NCBI GenBank assembly: GCA_946482575.1
Contig: CAMLRZ010000009.1
Location: 1 to 46,588 of the forward strand
Length of the DNA stretch: 46,588 bases
Direction: 5' to 3'
Source of the DNA: an uncultured Candidatus Saccharibacteria bacterium
GTDB lineage: Bacteria; Patescibacteria; Saccharimonadia; Saccharimonadales; UBA4665
Part shown: in pieces, positions 1 to 6,974 of the stretch
Layout of the letters: each line of letters opens with the position of its first letter
Numbering within the stretch: position 1 is the first letter of the stretch
The notes under the pieces: model-generated
The model's input: the letters and a program-made list of their open reading frames with translations, nothing else
What the model was told of the DNA's origin: nothing
Databases searched by the model: none
Position numbers and translations under genes: made by a program

Positions 1-69
1 GTCGCCAAGTGGTAAGGCACCGGGTTTTGGTCCCGGCATTCGGGGGTTCGAATCCCTCCATCCCAGCCA
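1..69 (+). tRNA. tRNA-Gln(TTG), 5' end cut by the window
   Basis: The anticodon arm CCGGG-TTTTGGT-CCCGG gives anticodon TTG. A T arm (GGGGG-TTCGAAT-CCCTC) and the 3' strand CATCCCA-G-CCA follow. About six bases of the 5' acceptor strand lie outside the window. The CCA end is encoded. Confidence 0.95.
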
Positions 70-82
70 AAATTATTCAATC

Positions 83-114
83 AAAAACCACCTCTGTAAT
101 AGGGGTGGTTTTTT
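83..114 (+). terminator. Rho-independent terminator after tRNA-Gln
   Basis: A 12-bp stem (83-94 with 102-113, one G.T pair) with a 7-nt loop closes directly into a T run at 109-114. Confidence 0.85.
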
Positions 115-170
115 GTGGTTTGGAATCTCATAAGGAAGAAAGAACGTCCAAACTTTATATCTATTCAAAT

Positions 171-199
171 TTGACTAGTTTTTTAATCTCGTGTACTAT
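171..199 (+). promoter_or_regulatory. promoter of the PadR gene (leaderless)
   Basis: TTGACT at 171-176, a 17-nt spacer and TACTAT at 194-199. The expected transcription start falls on the ATG at 206, which supports that start rather than the upstream GTG at 191. Confidence 0.75.
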
Positions 200-205
200 C
201 AGAAT

Positions 206-766
206 ATGATTATTCGACTATTAATTTTAGGAATTCTCAAACGACGCGGTTCGGCCCACGGCTATCGCATGTATCGCGATCTAGTAGAATGGCGTGTCGA
301 AACCTGGACAGTCATACGCCCCGGATCTATCTATCATGCGCTTACTCAGTTGGAAAAGCAGGGTTTTATCGTTGAGGTCTCGAAAACAACTGACAAAAAG
401 TTAGGTCCATCCAAAACCGAATATAAACTCACCGTACAGGGCGGACAAGAATTCACTCGTTTACTGGAGCTGGCGCTAAAAGATATTAACCTTATCGAGC
501 TATCTGTTGGTATTGCCTTTATGGAATACCTGCCGCGACAAGAAGTAATATCTCACTTAAGACAGCGATTGGAAGCGCAAAAACAAATTCCTACATTTTT
601 ACATATGCTACCGACTGAAGAGTCCCCCACAACTCCAGCGAAACATCCTGAACTTATTCGTATCTGGGCCGATTCCTACACCGATGCCGCGGTAAGCACC
701 GAAAAACTCATTCAAGCTATTCAATCTGGAAGTTATGTATTTAAAAACGAGGAGAAAAAGAAATGA
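206..766 (+). CDS. PadR-family transcriptional regulator
   Basis: This 186-aa protein opens with the PadR winged-helix domain (about residues 1-85): the segment IIRLLILGIL, the pair HGY in helix 2, and a GSIYHALTQLEKQGF recognition region. A helical C-terminal half (about 90-186) is of the PadR C-terminal type used for dimerisation and effector binding. PadR proteins usually repress a neighbouring gene. Its stop overlaps the next ATG by 4 nt (ATGA), so it is co-transcribed with the alpha/beta hydrolase, a plausible target or partner. I chose ATG 206 because a strong promoter leaves no room for a leader; the GTG at 191 lies at the -10 box. The family is clear; the ligand is unknown. Confidence 0.85.
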   Translation: MIIRLLILGILKRRGSAHGYRMYRDLVEWRVETWTVIRPGSIYHALTQLEKQGFIVEVSKTTDKKLGPSKTEYKLTVQGGQEFTRLLELALKDINLIELSVGIAFMEYLPRQEVISHLRQRLEAQKQIPTFLHMLPTEESPTTPAKHPELIRIWADSYTDAAVSTEKLIQAIQSGSYVFKNEEKKK

Positions 767-1614
767 AAACAATAACCGCAGCGTTACATGACGGCGCTAA
801 AATCGACGTAGAAATATCCGGCTCTGGCCCAGCCATATTACTCCCTGTTAATCCGGTTTCGCTAACAGGTGAAGAAGCTGAAGCAAAGCAAAAATGGGGT
901 GTCGATCCCGCGCTTGGCCGCCATTTGATTGATGGACTTAACGACAAGTTCACAATTATCGCTTTTGACTACGAGGGGTTCCGCATGCAGCATCCGGCAG
1001 CTGAAACACTAACGCCGGATAATATCGTGAAAGACTTTTTGGCCGTAGCCGACGCGGCTGGCGCTGAAAAGTTTGCTTACTATGGCTACTCGTGGCTGGC
1101 ACTATGCGCGTTACAGCTCGGCATTCGCACGGATCGTTTATGGGCACTTGTTATGGGCGCGTATCCTCCAATTGATGGGCCGTACAAAGAAATGTGGGCA
1201 GTCACAAAAGCCACCTATGAGATGGCGCTTCATCCAGAAAAACAAGATTGGCCAACCGCTCAAAAGTCTGATGATGAATATGATTGGGACTCTGCAAAAA
1301 TATCACTTTCAGGTGAGCAAACCAAGCAATTTTTTACACTCTACAATACCCTGCAGGACTTCGATGATCGCGCTGTCCAGGATAAGTTGACTTGCCCTCG
1401 TCTTTGCTTTGTTGGCTCGAACGACAAGCAGGAATATAGCGAGAAATGGGGAGGTGTAATAGTAGATATGGCCACGCCGCTCGTTAAGAAAGCTAACGAG
1501 TTAAAGGAATATGGCTGGGATGTGCAAGTGCTTGAGGGGCTCGATCATATTAGCGCAATGCAGCCGACAAATGCATTGCCAGTGATTAAACAGTGGCTCA
1601 TCGACAAAGCTTAG
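763..1614 (+). CDS. alpha/beta hydrolase fold protein
   Basis: This 283-aa protein has the layout of a soluble alpha/beta hydrolase: an early strand with a GSGPAILL segment near residue 20, a nucleophile elbow GYSWL near residue 110, an acid-bearing segment LCFVGSNDKQE, and a late histidine in GLDHIS. The elbow departs from GxSxG by ending in Leu, which may narrow the site or mark a changed chemistry. There is no signal peptide, so it is probably cytosolic. It overlaps the PadR gene by 4 nt and is likely regulated with it. The substrate cannot be told from sequence. Confidence 0.75.
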   Translation: MKTITAALHDGAKIDVEISGSGPAILLPVNPVSLTGEEAEAKQKWGVDPALGRHLIDGLNDKFTIIAFDYEGFRMQHPAAETLTPDNIVKDFLAVADAAGAEKFAYYGYSWLALCALQLGIRTDRLWALVMGAYPPIDGPYKEMWAVTKATYEMALHPEKQDWPTAQKSDDEYDWDSAKISLSGEQTKQFFTLYNTLQDFDDRAVQDKLTCPRLCFVGSNDKQEYSEKWGGVIVDMATPLVKKANELKEYGWDVQVLEGLDHISAMQPTNALPVIKQWLIDKA

Positions 1615-1824
1615 TCGCAATCCAGTAAGCGCCTGATCTCCTCTATTTCTTGGCTGATTTCAGTTTCATCTTGTGGCTCAAAAGTTTGGAATAGGGAACA
1701 GTCATTCTATGCATTGTGTTGGTTTAATAATTTGCCCGAACCAGATAAAACCAAGATACTTTCCTATCCTGAGCGTGATGGAAATCATGCTGGTAAGAGC
1801 GACTACTGTACGAATTGGCATTAA
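1615..1824 (+). pseudogene. open stretch without a start, possible gene remnant
   Basis: The 289 bases between the hydrolase stop and the promoter at 1892 hold no convincing gene. One + frame stays open for 69 codons after the TAG at 1612 to the TAA at 1822, with no plausible start or ribosome site; part of it reads like protein (e.g. LPEPDKTKILSYPERDGNHAG). The minus strand of 1611-1680 also reads like the acidic C-terminus of a protein (EISQEIEEIRRLLDCD, stop) but is closed upstream by a TAG. One of these may be a decayed gene end; both are weak. Confidence 0.25.
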
Positions 1825-1891
1825 GGGTCAGGAACGGCTCTTAAAACGAACGTAATCCTTCCTTGATGTTGTGCCTCGTATTACGCTCCTT

Positions 1892-1897
1892 TATACT
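1892..1897 (+). promoter_or_regulatory. -10 box of the Pr6Pr-like gene
   Basis: TATACT lies six bases before the ATG at 1904. No good -35 is visible at 16-18 nt. There is no ribosome site, so the mRNA is probably leaderless. Confidence 0.55.
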
Positions 1898-1903
1898 TAG
1901 ACT

Positions 1904-2521
1904 ATGGATAAACGTAACCTTGTAGCTTATCTGCGTATAGGTTTTAGCCTCTTGGTGGCCGCCGCGCTAGCCGTTCAGGTATACAGCACGCTTGAGCAAG
2001 GGCGCAGTTTGCTCAACTTCTTTAGCTTCTTTACTATTCAAAGCAACATCATTGCGGGAGTTGTCTTGCTTATTGTTGGTGTGGGAACGCTTCTGAACGT
2101 AGAAGCTAATCGTCAATTCGCGTTCATCCGTGGCGCAGCCACGCTCTACATGGTGATCACCGGTATTGTTTTTGCGTTGCTGCTGGCCGGACTGGCAGAG
2201 CGCCTGCAGCTCACCGTGCCTTGGGTCAATATGGTACTCCACTATCTAATCCCAATCGTAATGCTCGTGGACTGGCTGCTGTTTCCGCCCAAGTTCAAAT
2301 TTTCGCTTCGGCACACTATTTTATGGCTCGCTTTTCCGCTTGCGTACCTCGCGTACACACTTATCAGAGGCTCAATTGTCAATTGGTATCCCTATCCATT
2401 TCTGGATCCGCCGCAGGTGGGTTGGGTAAGTGTTATTGTGACGAGCATTGCTATTGCTATTGGCGCGGCAGGCCTGGCGTGGCTATTAGCACTTCGGACG
2501 CAACGTAGCCAAAGCAGATGA
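1904..2521 (+). CDS. Pr6Pr-family integral membrane protein
   Basis: This 205-aa protein has about six transmembrane helices (roughly 8-28, 37-62, 72-98, 108-124, 134-152 and 172-196). The residues FFTIQSNII in the second helix region and the HYLIPIVMLVDWLLFPP segment are typical of the Pr6Pr (FAR-17a/AIG1-like) membrane family. Function in the family is unsettled; hydrolase activity is known only for distant eukaryotic members. It stands alone with a leaderless-type promoter and is convergent with the DUF2277 gene. Confidence 0.65.
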   Translation: MDKRNLVAYLRIGFSLLVAAALAVQVYSTLEQGRSLLNFFSFFTIQSNIIAGVVLLIVGVGTLLNVEANRQFAFIRGAATLYMVITGIVFALLLAGLAERLQLTVPWVNMVLHYLIPIVMLVDWLLFPPKFKFSLRHTILWLAFPLAYLAYTLIRGSIVNWYPYPFLDPPQVGWVSVIVTSIAIAIGAAGLAWLLALRTQRSQSR

Positions 2522-2547
2522 GTCACGGGTAGCTCGGCAATTATTTA

Positions 2548-2817
2548 TTATTTGCCGAAGCGCTTGAGCGCCCGGGCATGAGCCTTGGCAGCTTCTTCTT
2601 CACGGTTATGCGGATGGGCGTTGGTAGTTAGCGACACCATCAGCTCTGACGTAGCTTGCGCCACGGCCGCTATAGCCTTGTTAAATGCTTCTTGATTGGC
2701 CTCCGAAGGCGTATGAAAGCCAGAAACCTTTCGCACGTACTGCAGGGCAGCCGCCTCAATTTCTTCATCCGTGGCAGGCGGTTCAAAGTTAAATAATGTC
2801 TTAATGTTACGGCACAT
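2548..2817 (-). CDS. DUF2277 family protein
   Basis: This 89-aa protein starts MCRNIKTLFNFEPPATDEEI and contains ALQYVRKVSGF, the signature of the small DUF2277 family. Members are single-domain cytosolic proteins of unknown function and about this length. An AGGAG site sits about 9 nt before the start, so this gene has a leader, with TACTAT at 2840-2845 as a likely -10 on the minus strand. It is divergent from the anchored protein gene at 2894. Confidence 0.8.
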   Translation of the reverse strand: MCRNIKTLFNFEPPATDEEIEAAALQYVRKVSGFHTPSEANQEAFNKAIAAVAQATSELMVSLTTNAHPHNREEEAAKAHARALKRFGK

Positions 2818-2857
2818 AGTGCTATCTCCTTATATAGATATAGTACTAAATAATCGG

Positions 2858-2887
2858 TTGCGTTAGACAGTCCAAAAACGGTAAGCT
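2858..2887 (+). promoter_or_regulatory. promoter of the 2894 gene (leaderless)
   Basis: TTGCGT at 2858-2863, an 18-nt spacer and TAAGCT at 2882-2887, with six bases to the ATG at 2894. The same unusual TAAGCT -10 is seen for the oxidase gene at 8663. Confidence 0.45.
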
Positions 2888-2893
2888 ATATGT

Positions 2894-3418
2894 ATGACAG
2901 CATTGCAGTGGGTGAACGCGGCCATCGTAGCGATAGGGCTGCCGACGATTGTGTCGGCCTTGATTTATATTGGTCGCAAACTGCAAGTACTCGACAACCT
3001 CAAAGACGAAATTGACGCCAATATCCGCCCCGACCTCAAGGATGTTCGCGAGCGATTGGCTACCTGGGAGGGTAAAAGCGCCGGGCTGTATCAATCACAG
3101 TCGCCAATCAGTCTGACCAAAGAGGGCAGGCGCTATTTGCAAGAAAGTGGCTTGTTGCGTTTTATCGACGAAAATCAGGAAGACCTGATGCAGCAATGCG
3201 ATCACGACCGCAGCATGCGGACACCCTATGACGTGCAACATATTGCGTTTGAATTCTTTGACGAACTGGAGCTGCCCGATGACGTGGAGTTGCAAGTAAA
3301 AACGTTTGCATACAATCACGGTGCCAGCATGGATTCGATGCGCCGGATTGGCGGCATTTACTTCCGTGATCTCTGCCTGAAGGCTCACCGCCTAAACATC
3401 CACGAAATTGATGACTAA
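2894..3418 (+). CDS. membrane-anchored protein of unknown function
   Basis: This 174-aa protein has one N-terminal hydrophobic helix (about residues 5-26), then a short charged linker (about 30-58) that may form a coiled coil, then a mixed alpha domain rich in acidic residues. I recognise no catalytic motif. The arrangement is that of a bitopic protein with a cytosolic C-terminal domain. It lies alone between a divergent DUF2277 gene and the LCP gene. Confidence 0.6.
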   Translation: MTALQWVNAAIVAIGLPTIVSALIYIGRKLQVLDNLKDEIDANIRPDLKDVRERLATWEGKSAGLYQSQSPISLTKEGRRYLQESGLLRFIDENQEDLMQQCDHDRSMRTPYDVQHIAFEFFDELELPDDVELQVKTFAYNHGASMDSMRRIGGIYFRDLCLKAHRLNIHEIDD

Positions 3419-3432
3419 AACACGTCAAAAAG

Positions 3433-3462
3433 TTCTTTTGTCTATTGTGCTCATGGTATACT
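3433..3462 (+). promoter_or_regulatory. promoter of the LCP gene, extended -10
   Basis: TTCTTT at 3433-3438, an 18-nt spacer, and TATACT at 3457-3462 preceded by TGG (extended -10). The start site would be near 3469, giving a leader of about 40 nt. Confidence 0.55.
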
Positions 3463-3509
3463 AGGAACTAAGCTTTTCAACATAAAAAGCATTGAGGAAT
3501 TTTTGTTTC

Positions 3510-5186
3510 GTGCAAGATACGCCACCACGAAAGCCACAATATATTGATGGATTCGTCCGAAATCGTCAACGCCGTTCAGTGGTGTCATCAGCATCACAGG
3601 CCGTGCCTATGCAACCTGGTCGGTTACAGCGCCAATCTGGCCAGACCGTTATGCCGCGTACAACCATGGGCAATTTTCAGCCCACACAAAAACCTGCGCC
3701 ACATGTTGGTCAACCTGGCGAACGCTCGCTCCTAAATACTTCTTTGCCCGTACGCGATATGCAGCTTACCAACAAGCGCACCTCGCGTTTTGGCAAAAAA
3801 ACAAAAAATCCGCGTAGCTGGAAAACCATCGCCAAGCGCAGCGCACTAGTGGTGCTGGCCTTATTTATGGTGAGTGGCGGTTGGCTAGGCTGGAAGGTAT
3901 ACCGTAACAGTGCCAAGGTATTTGGTAACAACAACCCGCTCAGCGTGCTAAGCGCCTTCAAACCCGTAGAGCTCAAAGGGCAGTCCAATGGTCACGTTAA
4001 CATTTTGCTAGCTGGTAACTCTGCCGACCGAACCGACGGCAGCGGCGGTAGTTCGCTTATCGACTCCATGATGGTCATAAGCATCAATACCAAAGAACAC
4101 ACCGCTTTTATGATGAGCATCCCGCGCGACTTGTGGGTTGACGTGCCGGGCTCAGGCTACGGCAAATTAAACACCGTAGGCAATGCCACCGGTTTTAGTG
4201 AATCGGGCTACCCGCAAGGCAATATGGGTGCCCTCGAAAAAATTGTTGCCGACAACTTGGGTATTAACGTCAATTATTTTGCGCTGGTAAACTACACGGC
4301 ATTTAAGGACGCAGTAAATAGCGTTGGCGGTATCGACGTCAACATACAAAGCGAGGACCCGCGCGGTCTGCATGACCCCAGCTTCTTACCGAGCGAAGGC
4401 GGAGCGCTCAAACTTGCTAATGGCGTACAGCACCTGGATGGCCAAACCGCACTAAATCTGGCTCGCGCTCGAGGCGACCCCTTTAATGGCAAATATGGCG
4501 CCTATGGATTCCCCAAGAGTGACTTTGACCGCACCGAGCACCAACGCTGGATGATGTTAGCTCTAAAAGAAAAAGTAATCAGCGCTGGCACGCTCAGTAA
4601 CCCAGTAAAAGTGGGCAAGTTGATGGATGCCATTGGCGACAACGTAAAGACCGACTTCCAGATTAACGAGCTGGCCAGTCTGTACTACCTGATGAAAAAC
4701 GTAAAGAGTTCGGATATTGAGTCGCTGAGCCTTAACGATGCCGATGGCGCTAACTTACTTGCCAACTACACGGGGTACGGTGGACAATCCGCCTTGGCAC
4801 CAGCAGCCGGCGTGGATAACTATGAAGTTATTAAGCAGTTTATCGCCAAGAAGTATAACGCTAATAAAGTCACCAAAGAAGGTGCCAAAGTAGTCGTGTT
4901 GAACGGCGGGCAAACCGTGGGTCTTGCTAAAACATACGGCGACTTACTAGCCAAAAAAGGCCTCACCGTTGCACAAGTCGGTGACGCCCCAGCAGCCGCA
5001 GCCAGCACCGTGATTGTCGATAATTCAGCTGGCAAAAAGCCCAACACCAAAGCGCTGCTCAAGAAAACCTTTGGCAATGGCAGTTCGGCAGATGTCGCAC
5101 TTGCGCAACAATACAGTGCTGACTTTGTGGTGATCCTGGGCGCCAACCAAAGCGATCCAAGCGCTACTGCCGCAGGTACAAACTAA
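3510..5186 (+). CDS. LytR-CpsA-Psr (LCP) family glycopolymer ligase
   Basis: LCP enzymes move glycopolymers from a lipid carrier onto the cell wall. This 558-aa protein has a basic cytosolic N-terminus (about 1-105), one membrane helix (about 110-130), then the extracellular LCP domain with the conserved SLIDSMMVIS strand, the SIPRDLWVDVP segment with its Arg-Asp pair, and the DFDRTEHQRWMM helix with conserved arginines. A C-terminal LytR_C domain (about 455-535, KVVVLNGGQTVGLA) follows. A TTG at 3492 is in frame, but GTG 3510 has an AGGA site 11 nt upstream. Transcription ends at a hairpin inside the 3' end of the opposing gene. Confidence 0.88.
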   Translation: MQDTPPRKPQYIDGFVRNRQRRSVVSSASQAVPMQPGRLQRQSGQTVMPRTTMGNFQPTQKPAPHVGQPGERSLLNTSLPVRDMQLTNKRTSRFGKKTKNPRSWKTIAKRSALVVLALFMVSGGWLGWKVYRNSAKVFGNNNPLSVLSAFKPVELKGQSNGHVNILLAGNSADRTDGSGGSSLIDSMMVISINTKEHTAFMMSIPRDLWVDVPGSGYGKLNTVGNATGFSESGYPQGNMGALEKIVADNLGINVNYFALVNYTAFKDAVNSVGGIDVNIQSEDPRGLHDPSFLPSEGGALKLANGVQHLDGQTALNLARARGDPFNGKYGAYGFPKSDFDRTEHQRWMMLALKEKVISAGTLSNPVKVGKLMDAIGDNVKTDFQINELASLYYLMKNVKSSDIESLSLNDADGANLLANYTGYGGQSALAPAAGVDNYEVIKQFIAKKYNANKVTKEGAKVVVLNGGQTVGLAKTYGDLLAKKGLTVAQVGDAPAAAASTVIVDNSAGKKPNTKALLKKTFGNGSSADVALAQQYSADFVVILGANQSDPSATAAGTN

Positions 5187-5188
5187 GA

Positions 5189-5743
5189 TTACACGTTACG
5201 ACGAGTGAACAGCACGAATGTCGTAACGTTATTCTTTTCGGATTGAATATTCGTTGCGTGCACTGTTAGGGCATAACGCTCGGCTGCGGCACGACTGGCA
5301 ATCGCAGCTTTGTGCGGGTTGGCCCACTGGGCAATGTCTTTTGCGGCACCTGCCGTATCGGCGTGACTAACCGGCGCAGCATCGGGTAGATAGGCTGACA
5401 AATACGCCTGGCACTGAGCCAACGCCACAGGGTGTGAATATACTTCGCGGATATCGGATAGCTGCGCGCCAGGAACAGTGAGCAGACATTGCTCTACAGT
5501 AACCGTCGTTTGCGCTTCAATCTCTACATTGTGCATGTCAAACAACTTTACACTGTCGTGAATTGGACCGTAAATGCTGTTACTCACGGCCACGACGCCA
5601 TATTCTGCGCGACCTTCGGCAACAGCGGTGAATACCGACAAAAAGGTATCACAACACACCAAAGCAAGGTCGTCACCCAAAAGCTGACGAGCCGCAACAT
5701 CATGAAATGAGGCTTCATAGCCCTGAATAGCAACAGTGGTCAT
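5189..5743 (-). CDS. pheA: prephenate dehydratase domain protein
   Basis: Prephenate dehydratase makes phenylpyruvate from prephenate. The 184-aa protein covers the catalytic PDT domain only: VAIQGYEASFHDVAA at the start, GVVAVSNSIYG in the middle, and NNVTTFVLF at the end. It lacks the ACT domain that gives phenylalanine feedback. In the usual T-R-F motif the Thr and Phe remain, but the Arg is Thr here, so activity is uncertain. No other aromatic amino acid gene is in the window. TACTAT at 5750-5755, six bases before the start, points to a leaderless mRNA. Confidence 0.75.
   Translation of the reverse strand: MTTVAIQGYEASFHDVAARQLLGDDLALVCCDTFLSVFTAVAEGRAEYGVVAVSNSIYGPIHDSVKLFDMHNVEIEAQTTVTVEQCLLTVPGAQLSDIREVYSHPVALAQCQAYLSAYLPDAAPVSHADTAGAAKDIAQWANPHKAAIASRAAAERYALTVHATNIQSEKNNVTTFVLFTRRNV
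5193..5238 (+). terminator. terminator of the LCP gene, inside the 3' end of pheA
   Basis: A perfect 10-bp inverted repeat ACGTTACGAC / GTCGTAACGT (5193-5202, 5220-5229) with a 17-nt loop is followed by TATTCTTTT on the + strand. Confidence 0.65.
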
Positions 5744-5749
5744 TTAACT

Positions 5750-5755
5750 ATAGTA
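5750..5755 (-). promoter_or_regulatory. -10 box of pheA
   Basis: TACTAT on the minus strand, six bases before the start at 5743. No ribosome site is seen, as in the other leaderless genes. Confidence 0.5.
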
Positions 5756-5791
5756 AAACACGAGGTCATAAAAGTTACAAATGGGGGTAGT

Positions 5792-5807
5792 GCAATCCGT
5801 TCATCGT
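5792..5807 (+). repeat. left 16-bp inverted repeat of the GC-rich cassette
   Basis: GCAATCCGTTCATCGT at 5792-5807 is the exact reverse complement of 6931-6946. GC-rich DNA starts directly to its right. Confidence 0.85.
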
Positions 5808-5830
5808 AGTGGGGCCTGGTGGCCATAGCA

Positions 5831-5898
5831 AGCACAGCCGCCAGCAGAGCGCATGTTGACACAGGCGTGTCAGCTCTGCTGGCGGGTATGTCTGTGCT
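5831..5898. terminator. long two-tier hairpin after the cassette genes
   Basis: AGCACAG (5831-5837) pairs with CTGTGCT (5892-5898), CCGCCAGCAGAGC (5838-5850) with GCTCTGCTGGCGG (5873-5885), and inside these TGACAC (5857-5862) with GTGTCA (5867-5872). It lies just beyond the minus-strand stop at 5906 and has no T run, which resembles U-less terminators of high-GC bacteria. Confidence 0.55.
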
Positions 5899-5905
5899 CA
5901 TGCGA

Positions 5906-6487
5906 TCAGCGCGTCGTACGCCTCCGTACGGGAGCGGCGGTCGTCTTCTTGGCGACCTTCTTGACGGCCTTCTTGGTTGCCTTGGGGGTCTTTGCCGAAC
6001 CTGTGGTGGAGGTGGGCGTGGAAGCCGATGCGCTCGCCTTCGGCGAGGTGGTCGTCTTCTTGGTCGCCTTTTTCTGCGGCGTACGCGCGATCATCATCAC
6101 CGCCTTGACGTCGTGTTGCTTGCAAGCGGTGTTAAACCACTCGCGGAGCTGGTTGACGTACTCACGGCGAAGGCTTGCCTGCGAGTCACCAGGGCGGACC
6201 AGCTGATCGCTGACGATCGTCGGGTTCACCGGCAGACCTGCCGTGATCCAAAAGTGCTTGTGGACTTCCAGCAACTGCGTGCGCAGTACCGAGAGCGCCA
6301 GAGTCGGAAATCGGCTCAGTGCGGTCTGCGTGTTGCCCTTCTTGCCGTACGGCGCGAACGTGATCTCGAACGGTCCCGTCGCCCTGAAGGTAACAAGGAT
6401 CGTCACCATGTCGTTGCGCAGGGGCTGTGGCGGCGGCTTTACCACCGACCGCTGGGGTGGCTTCCTGCGGCTTCGAGGTGCACCCAT
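5906..6487 (-). CDS. unknown protein with a histone-H1-like basic tail
   Basis: I do not recognise this 193-aa protein by name. Residues 1-24 are basic and proline-rich. About 25-133 form an alpha/beta domain: two strands (MVTILVTFRATGPFEITF), a helix (LSVLRTQLLEVHKHF) and a helix-strand end (EYVNQLREWFNTACKQ, then VKAVMMIART). About 134-193 is a Lys/Ala/Thr/Pro tail with KKATKK and KKAVKKVAKK repeats, like histone H1 or actinobacterial HupB tails, so nucleic acid binding is likely. Its domain layout resembles that of the gene 18 nt upstream. An AAGGAAG site precedes the start. Codons are much richer in G/C at third positions than in the neighbours, a sign of transfer. Confidence 0.65.
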   Translation of the reverse strand: MGAPRSRRKPPQRSVVKPPPQPLRNDMVTILVTFRATGPFEITFAPYGKKGNTQTALSRFPTLALSVLRTQLLEVHKHFWITAGLPVNPTIVSDQLVRPGDSQASLRREYVNQLREWFNTACKQHDVKAVMMIARTPQKKATKKTTTSPKASASASTPTSTTGSAKTPKATKKAVKKVAKKTTAAPVRRRTTR

Positions 6488-6505
6488 GAGCTTCCTTCTT
6501 TCTGC

Positions 6506-6913
6506 CTACCGGCAACAGTCGTTGATGCAGTCGGTGTCGGCGAAGCGCAGCTTCACGGTGAAGTTCGGCTGCAGCTTCTGCATGTGATCGGCGATCTGGG
6601 CCAGCACCCAGTCACGGTCGGTGACGGGTTTGTCGCCTTCGCTGAGGGTGACGCAGCTGTTGTTGTGCCAAACCGGCTCGGCCAGACCGTGATCCGCGGC
6701 CGTCTTGCATACCTCGGCCACAGCAGTGCGCAGCTTGTTGCGCTGGCTGACAGAGAGGGGATGCGTGACGATCCGTTGGTTGGTGGACCGGCTGAACTCG
6801 TGCACACCGCTCACAAAAACGGTGAAAGCACTGCTCCGCGGTTCGTACACCAGATAGAGGGTGTGGTTTGCCTGCGGGTTGCAGCGACGACGAGCAGAGG
6901 ATTTTGCAGCCAT
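6506..6913 (-). CDS. unknown protein, first gene of the GC-rich cassette
   Basis: This 135-aa protein has a short basic start (MAAKSSARRR) and a single alpha/beta domain: two strands (HTLYLVYEPRSSAFTVFVSG), a helix (SVSQRNKLRTAVAEVCK) and a helix-strand end (DWVLAQIADHMQK, then FTVKLRF). The order and spacing match the core of the protein encoded downstream, suggesting tandem paralogs. There is no signal peptide or membrane segment. It ends in a Cys-containing tail (DTDCINDCCR). A GGAG site lies 5 nt before the ATG. Base composition is that of the cassette. Function unknown. Confidence 0.6.
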   Translation of the reverse strand: MAAKSSARRRCNPQANHTLYLVYEPRSSAFTVFVSGVHEFSRSTNQRIVTHPLSVSQRNKLRTAVAEVCKTAADHGLAEPVWHNNSCVTLSEGDKPVTDRDWVLAQIADHMQKLQPNFTVKLRFADTDCINDCCR

Positions 6914-6930
6914 GGCGGCTCCATGTGTGA

Positions 6931-6946
6931 ACGATGAACGGATTGC
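6931..6946 (-). repeat. right 16-bp inverted repeat of the GC-rich cassette
   Basis: ACGATGAACGGATTGC, the exact reverse complement of 5792-5807. It sits between the promoter at 6975-7003 and the first cassette gene. Confidence 0.85.
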
Positions 6947-6974
6947 TGCTTTCCAATTATCGGAGAGCGACGAT

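Larger units (their letters stand above)
5792..6946. mobile_element. putative 1155-bp GC-rich cassette bounded by inverted repeats
   Basis: Two GC-rich minus-strand genes and a long hairpin lie between a perfect 16-bp inverted repeat whose copies coincide with the change in base composition. No transposase or recombinase is inside, and no clear target duplication is seen outside the repeats. It could be a non-autonomous transposable cassette, an invertible segment, or transferred DNA whose repeats are incidental. Confidence 0.5.

Noticed and set aside
9..209. Small + open frame at the left edge.
   Set aside because: It runs through the tRNA-Gln and its terminator; not a gene.
2530..2558. CGGCAA / TTGCCG hairpin between converging genes as a terminator.
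   Set aside because: Only six pairs and no T run on either side; it also enters the DUF2277 stop region.
5819..6937. 372-codon + frame across the GC-rich cassette.
   Set aside because: It is a shadow of GC-rich DNA. The two minus-strand genes have ribosome sites, sensible GC-rich third positions and domain-like sequence; the + frame is Arg/Gly/Leu low-complexity and crosses the hairpin.
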